NCBI GenBank assembly: GCA_010014835.2
Contig: JAAAKB020000025.1
Coordinates: forward strand, 422,235-443,330
Source of the DNA: Apostichopus leukothele
Taxonomy: Eukaryota > Echinodermata > Holothuroidea > Aspidochirotida > Stichopodidae
DNA: 21,096 bases
Direction of reading: 5' to 3'
Numbering within the stretch: position 1 is the stretch's first letter; each line of letters opens with the position of its first letter. A program made the position numbers and the translations under genes. The notes under the pieces were generated by a model. That model was not told the DNA's origin. It ran no database searches and was given only the letters and a program-made list of their open reading frames with translations. Below are positions 20,341-21,096 of this stretch, piece by piece.

Positions 20341-20417
20341 ATGGCCAAACATTTCGGCCAGAAAGAAAACAGCACTCATGACTACCTCCTCTTATCGTAC
20401 CTTGTGCCCTGGACAGG
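20341..20417 (+). CDS. possible first coding exon of an unidentified plus-strand gene
   Basis: ATG at 20341 has a good context (G at -3, G at +4). It opens 25 codons plus two bases (MAKHFGQKENSTHDYLLLSY, then LVPWT) before a consensus donor AGG/GTAAGG at 20418. The protein family is not recognised. The opposite strand has a longer 118-codon ORF (20117-20473) with no recognisable motif, so coding on either strand is uncertain. No partner exon was found in the remaining 680 bases of the window. Confidence 0.2.
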
Positions 20418-20686
20418 GTAAGGCAATGGGAGAGCGGAGAGGAGACATTACTTACCACATACTCACATATCACTATAACCAGTGGGACTCACATCGATTT
20501 ACATCTTGCGGGTGATTCTACTGGTGTGTGAATGCGTATAAACTGGCTATGTATAACTGTCAATAAGGGCGTATTACCCAACTGTTATGATTGTACAGAA
20601 TGCACCTCTGGTGCTTTGAATGTGACAATTTACACAGAAATACCACTTTTTATATAGGCAAGCCAAGCCGTAATGAGAAATGAATG
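20418..20686. other. unassigned sequence
   Basis: No coding or repeat signal was recognised. If the preceding exon is real, this is its intron. Confidence 0.4.
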
Positions 20687-20769
20687 TGTAGCAAGTGGTA
20701 TCACTGTAGTCTATTGGTACGGTCTTAGGTATGTGACACAAGATCCGGGGTTCGATACCACTTGCTACA
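20687..20769 (+). repeat. tRNA-like foldback element (pol III A and B boxes in a 16-bp inverted repeat)
   Basis: TGTAGCAAGTGGTATC at 20687-20702 is the exact reverse complement of the sequence at 20754-20769, with 51 bases between. The interior holds an A box (TAGTCTATTGG, 20707-20717) and a B box (GGTTCGATACC, 20749-20759) separated by 31 bases, the spacing of a tRNA gene. A normal tRNA cloverleaf does not form: the seven bases before the A box do not pair with the 3' side, and the T stem pairs at only three of five positions. This looks like a tRNA-derived SINE head or a small foldback element rather than a working tRNA gene. The right arm overlaps the B box. No poly(T) terminator or clear target-site duplication was seen. 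Confidence 0.6.
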
Positions 20770-21096
20770 TATTATAAAGAAAATCCACGTATCCTCAAAA
20801 AGAAAATATTATTAAAGAAAATCAGAAAAATAAGATATGACTCATAATTGACAAATAAGGAGTCTTGTTTTAGAAAATATATTGGAATTTTCGGTCCCCC
20901 TGGGACCTTCGTCACCAGTATTTGGCAGTCGAATGAAAAGTACAAAATGTAACACAATGAAAGTATATGACGCTAGATAAGTGTAAGTTGCATCGATGGA
21001 ATTAGAACAAATAAATCACGACTATACAGGAAGCGGATTAAGGAGCAAAGAACGGATTACATATGTTTGTAGAACTGATAGTTGTTAAGGGGTCCC
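20770..21096. other. unassigned sequence at the window end
   Basis: AT-rich, with short chance ORFs. It contains the hairpin GGTCCC/GGGACC around 20893-20907 listed separately. No gene was recognised. Confidence 0.4.
20888..20918 (-). other. hammerhead-like hairpin motif
   Basis: On the minus strand the order is TGACGA, a 6-bp stem GGTCCC/GGGACC with a 3-base loop, then GAAA. This is the layout of a hammerhead ribozyme core (CUGANGA, stem II, GAAA). The core match is incomplete, and stems I and III are not convincing. Similar TGA-stem-CCGAAA sequences recur near retroelement ends in many animals, so it may mark an old retroelement terminus. No activity is claimed. Confidence 0.25.

Noticed and set aside
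20117-20473. 118-codon minus-strand ORF as a gene
   Set aside because: It is the longest unassigned ORF but shows no recognisable motif, and its Met lies in poor context; it may be the shadow of a plus-strand exon or chance.
20687-20769. A functional tRNA gene
   Set aside because: The A and B boxes are present, but the acceptor stem does not pair and the T stem is broken, so a cloverleaf does not form.
1-21096. CRISPR arrays, integrons, phage or other prokaryotic systems
   Set aside because: The window is clearly animal nuclear DNA with spliced genes, and no regular spaced direct repeats were found.

Overview
This is an AT-rich, intron-rich piece of an animal nuclear genome. It has no operons, bacterial-style gene packing, CRISPR arrays or rRNA. 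Its coding content is two spliced genes of conserved animal families lying tail to tail, plus repeat debris. Long AT-rich introns, a CR1/L2-type LINE fragment and a strong excess of the palindrome TAGGCCTA suggest a marine invertebrate, most likely a deuterostome such as an echinoderm. The species assignment is inference only.

Left half, plus strand (about 219-8823): a synaptotagmin gene of the Syt4/Syt11 class. Three coding exons are certain: 1047-1843 (transmembrane segment, linker, C2A), 4607-4733 (start of C2B) and 8513-8823 (rest of C2B, with the C-terminal WHxL motif and stop). Splice phases match throughout. A weak but phase-compatible first exon (219-264) would complete a protein of 426 residues, close to vertebrate SYT4. 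C2A carries the class-defining Ser in place of a calcium-binding Asp, while C2B keeps acidic residues at all five positions. The introns hold no other recognised gene, but do contain a diverged two-copy repeat near 3.2-3.6 kb and a perfect 12-bp hairpin near 2.1 kb.

Middle (8824-14750): the synaptotagmin 3' UTR, then about 5 kb of AT-rich DNA with only one short CpG-rich, exon-like island at 13081-13154.

Right half, minus strand (17620 down to 15708): three exons of a DUF167/UPF0235 gene (human C15orf40 relative; bacterial YggU family). The exons are recognisable only after splicing and together encode a complete domain. Its N-terminus is unresolved: an exon-like segment at 19400-19239 on the same strand has a good donor but the wrong phase to join directly. 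A 5'-truncated, decayed LINE 3' end (about 18222-19018, plus strand) lies between them. Just beyond the DUF167 stop, on the opposite strand, is a broken protein-like stretch with an HAE motif reminiscent of AID/APOBEC-like deaminases.

Right edge (19430-21096): a region with CpG-containing palindromes and candidate promoter motifs, a possible plus-strand first exon at 20341-20417, a tRNA-like element with RNA polymerase III A and B boxes inside a perfect 16-bp inverted repeat (20687-20769), and a hammerhead-like hairpin at 20888-20918. I saw no convincing new multi-gene system. The most interesting leads are the tRNA-like foldback element, the deaminase-like relic, and the unplaced acidic exon upstream of the DUF167 gene.
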